DNA from: Hirsutella rhossiliensis
Lineage: Eukaryota > Ascomycota > Sordariomycetes > Hypocreales > Ophiocordycipitaceae
Reading direction: 5' to 3'
NCBI RefSeq assembly: GCF_020360975.1
Contig: NW_025408669.1
Location: 1,426,001-1,490,000 of the forward strand
Length of the DNA stretch: 64,000 nucleotides
Position numbers and translations under genes: made by a program. The notes below the pieces were generated by a model that was not told the DNA's origin, searched no databases, and worked only from the letters and a program-made list of their open reading frames with translations. How positions within the stretch are numbered: the first letter of the stretch is position 1; the number at the start of each line of letters is the position of its first letter. Positions 61,213 through 64,000 of the stretch are shown here, in pieces.

Positions 61213-63997
61213 TCAAGCAAGCGTGCAATATACAACATCCATATCCACAGGATACGGCCTTTCTATCGGCGATGGGATCTGCCATCGGAGGTGTCTCTGC
61301 TCGTTGGATTCGTCTGCGCTCATGACGACCCGGTACCCATCCGCCGGGCTCGCCGACCGAGATCCCTGGCTGTGGTAGATTTGAATCAGTTTCTGGAGCC
61401 GATGCTCGATGGCGTCTCGGGCCGCCTGTGAGTGTTCCCACGTCTTTGCCGTGCTGTCAACGGCAGTCTTGCCCACGCGAATGCTCTGGATCAGCTCGTT
61501 GATTGACGCCATGGGGCCGCACGCCGTCAGCACATCGACGGCGGCCATGATTGGTACCGATAGTGCCGGCGGAGAGGTGCTCAAGATGGTCGGGCGGACG
61601 CGGAGAATACGGTCGAGACAGTTGATGATGTCGAGGATGCTCAACGCGTGGTGGCGGCACTCCTGAAGGTGGCTCGCTCGAGCCTCGGAAGGCAGCCGCG
61701 CAACCGACACGTGGAAGCGATTGAGCTGGATTAACGCATGGTGATAGAGCAGGTGCATGGTCAGAAACGACCCGACCTTTCCAGAAAAGGCTGCCGACTC
61801 AAGATTGGATCCGCCGAAAACCAGGCGAGGGGGCAGCGAGTTGTACCAGTCGCGAGCTCTTGTTGCCACGTTTCGGGCCTTGGCGTTGCTCGTCCCAGAG
61901 GGCATGGATCGGGCCGCCAGTCTAGAAATGACGGACTGGCAACTCGACCAGATGTGAACCATCTCCACGAGGTAGCCCGTAATCTCCAACGGCTTCTCGG
62001 CCAACCTGGATGCAACCGTCTCGTCCGGGTCGAAAACAGGCATGTAGGCCTCGACCTGCTTCTCGAAGCTCTCCGAGTCGGCCGGGAGGCGCACGTATAT
62101 GTCATCTGCGTTGATTAGTACCGGACGGTCCGGAAGCACCATGTTGATTCGTTCCAGCATAAACAGAGACCATAGCGTTCTCCTCCTCGCCTCGCAGTAG
62201 CCGACCTCGTTCATGCCAAACGGATAGGCCGAGGCTTCCTCGTCTGCCGACTTCTCAAGCTCCTGGTTGAGCTGCAGAGACGCCGCCGCCGTAGCTGCCG
62301 AGGAAATGAGCTCGTTGGCCTCCCGGAGACGAGAGGTCGAGATGTGGTAAACGGCAAGCAGTATCCTGCTCTGGACAAGCTGGAGGCAGGGAAAGACAGC
62401 CGTCTTTTGCGCGTAATACGCCACTTGGGCGTACTCGTAGGCGATGTGCTTGGGTCCGCCAGCCAAAGCCACACCAATGGCCAGCACGCTGTAGAGGACC
62501 ATGAGATCCTCGGCAGACTTTTCGTGCGCCGAGCTGGCGGCCCACGATCGGAAGACCTTCTCGGGGAAGAATCGCATGATCATGGTGTTGTCGATTTGCC
62601 CAAAGAACTGTGTGAGAACGGCGCTGATGGACTCGGGATCCGATCCGTAAGGGTCTGTCCTGCAGGCTCGGCTCAAAACCTCATCGGAAATGCGAGGCAG
62701 AATCTCCAGGGGGGGGGGCTGCGACTTGGAATGGTCCATGGCCCGGACAACCGGGGCGGGGGGCTCGCCGCCGGGAATGTACGCTTCAGGGCCCATCTTG
62801 AGCCGCTTGCTGTAGCCGCTCTCGGGAGGGGACTGGTGGCGGAGGCTCAGTTGAGGCGACGTTGCAGGGCTGGAGCCGCAGTCCGAAATCCTGCCGTTTG
62901 TTTGACGCGACGGTCCCCCAACCTTGCGCAAGTCATCGAGCTCCGCCGGAGGGGTTGTGGGGGAGGTGTTGTGGCCTCCTCTCGGTCTAAAGGGCGGCAT
63001 CGCCATCAGCGTCTCTGTTCCGATGCGAATGAGGACGCAGGCAGTGAGGGGCAACTTACGCGTTCTTGAACTTACAAACGCGGCCAAATTTTTCGCATTG
63101 GACGCAACGCGGGTAGTCGGGGTCGCATTTGATCTTCTTCTCCCGGCACGTCACGCAGGCAATGGCCAGTCTCTTGCGAGGCTTTCCGGCCTTGGTGACG
63201 CCCCAGTGGGCGTTGACTGCTTCGCCGTCGATGACCGTCTTGCAATGGCTCCCATCGTCGTAAAAGTAGCACATTCCCTCGCCTGGCACCTCGGTCGCCC
63301 GCACAAATCGAGGAAGAAAATGCGTGCCGGTCCAAATCTTAGGGCCCAGGCCATCCTTTGCAGGCACGCCTTCAGAGATAACGGCACTCGCGGTCTTGGG
63401 GGCGGGGTGGGGGCCTTTGTGCGTCGACCTGTTGTCAGAGCAGTCTGAGCCGGAATCCTTGGACCCAGGTAGATGGTGCCTTGCGTTGTCCCTAGGAGAG
63501 CGGAGCGAAGGGTCGCGCGACGCAAAGGAATACTCATGCAGGTTCGACCACCTGACACTCTGGTCAAGGTCGGATCGAGATGCTGGCCGGCCGTGGATCG
63601 GATGTTCAGCGTAGCTCGGCGATCGTGGTCCGGTAAAGGAACGAGCAAAGGCGTGCAGGCTCTGCCTCTCGGGGTCAAACTTGACGTCGTAGGTGCTGCG
63701 GGGCTGCGTCAGTCGAGGGGAGGTGGCGCGAGGAAAGCCGGAGGCGAAGCTGCTGGAGCCGATGCCAGGGGAGAGGCGGGGCCGTTCCAGGGGAGAGTAG
63801 GACAGGTAGTTGCTGTCGCGCTCAGAGGGCGAGCGGAGATGACGCATGGAGGAGGGGGGCCCAAACAGACTGCTGAGCGAGGGCAGCCGCTGGCGCGAGG
63901 ACGTCGGGCTGGTGGAAGTCGGACGATCTTGGATCTGCGCGGGGGCGCCCAGGCCAGCCGCCATGTCGACGGCGGGGCCCTTTTCATAGCCGGACAT
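61213..63997 (-). CDS. Zn2Cys6 fungal-specific transcription factor, start possibly outside window
   Basis: Two exons, 63997-63060 and 62986-61213, give 903 residues from the first in-window ATG. The frame is open to the window edge, so the true start could lie beyond it. The first 270 residues are Ser/Pro/Arg-rich and disordered. The binuclear zinc cluster, CVTCREKKIKCDPDYPRCVQ then CEKFGRVC, occupies about 281-309 with all six Cys present. Unusually it is internal rather than N-terminal, and it is preceded by a conserved Cys/His-containing segment (MCYFYDDGSHCKTVIDGEAV). The C-terminal Fungal_trans-type regulatory domain includes LMVLYSVLAIGVALAGG and EARRRTLWSLFMLERINMVL. The intron acceptor is TTTAG at 62987-62990, the only one that keeps frame. 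The target genes are unknown. Confidence 0.88.
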
Positions 63998-64000
63998 GGA

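Overview
The window is nuclear DNA from a filamentous ascomycete. The evidence is compact genes with short spliceosomal introns (about 50-100 nt, GTRNGT donors, CTAAC/CTGAC branch sites), strong C-ending codon bias, and fungal-specific families such as a Zn2Cys6 regulator, a GT15 mannosyltransferase, EPL1, a Cdc3/AspB septin and a questin-oxidase-like protein. Protein similarity recalled from memory suggests Sordariomycetes, most likely Hypocreales; that placement is inference. I found 24 protein-coding genes (the first cut by the window edge, the last possibly so), one mobile element carrying a broken transposase, and no convincing tRNA, rRNA or CRISPR. Exon coordinates come from my own reading of splice sites and frame closure; every multi-exon model below closes to a whole number of codons.

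Layout. 0-17 kb: GMC oxidoreductase start (-), DyP-type peroxidase (+), calcineurin B (-), EPL1 of the NuA4 acetyltransferase (+), Kae1 of the KEOPS tRNA-modifying complex (+), SNF1/AMPK beta subunit (-), a small membrane protein with a 15-nt exon (+), and the CDK9-like kinase BUR1 (-). 17-35 kb: asparaginase-ankyrin fusion (+), a ten-exon USP7/Ubp15 deubiquitinase (-), a mitochondrial PDK/BCKDK-type kinase (+), septin (-), PWP2 of the SSU processome (+), and a questin-oxidase-like protein (-). 37-46 kb: NAP/SET histone chaperone (-), a 3,238-bp Mutator-like (Hop/FAR1-type) DNA transposon, CutC (+), and a secreted alkaline phosphatase (-). 49-64 kb: the queuine tRNA-ribosyltransferase accessory subunit (-), LCCL-domain membrane protein (+), an acyl-protein-thioesterase-like protein lacking its nucleophile (+), gamma-tubulin complex component (-), GT15 mannosyltransferase (+), WDR83/MORG1-like WD40 protein (-), and a Zn2Cys6 transcription factor (-).

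The genes do not form a pathway or biosynthetic cluster; this is a housekeeping, gene-dense arm of a chromosome with independent promoters. The one accessory segment is the transposon at 38650-41887. It has 71-bp perfect terminal inverted repeats and a perfect 9-bp target-site duplication, so its insertion looks recent. Its transposase frame, however, needs eight shifts, all equivalent to one missing base, with no other stop codon. That contrast is the most informative anomaly in the window. I did not find a convincing undescribed multi-gene system here.
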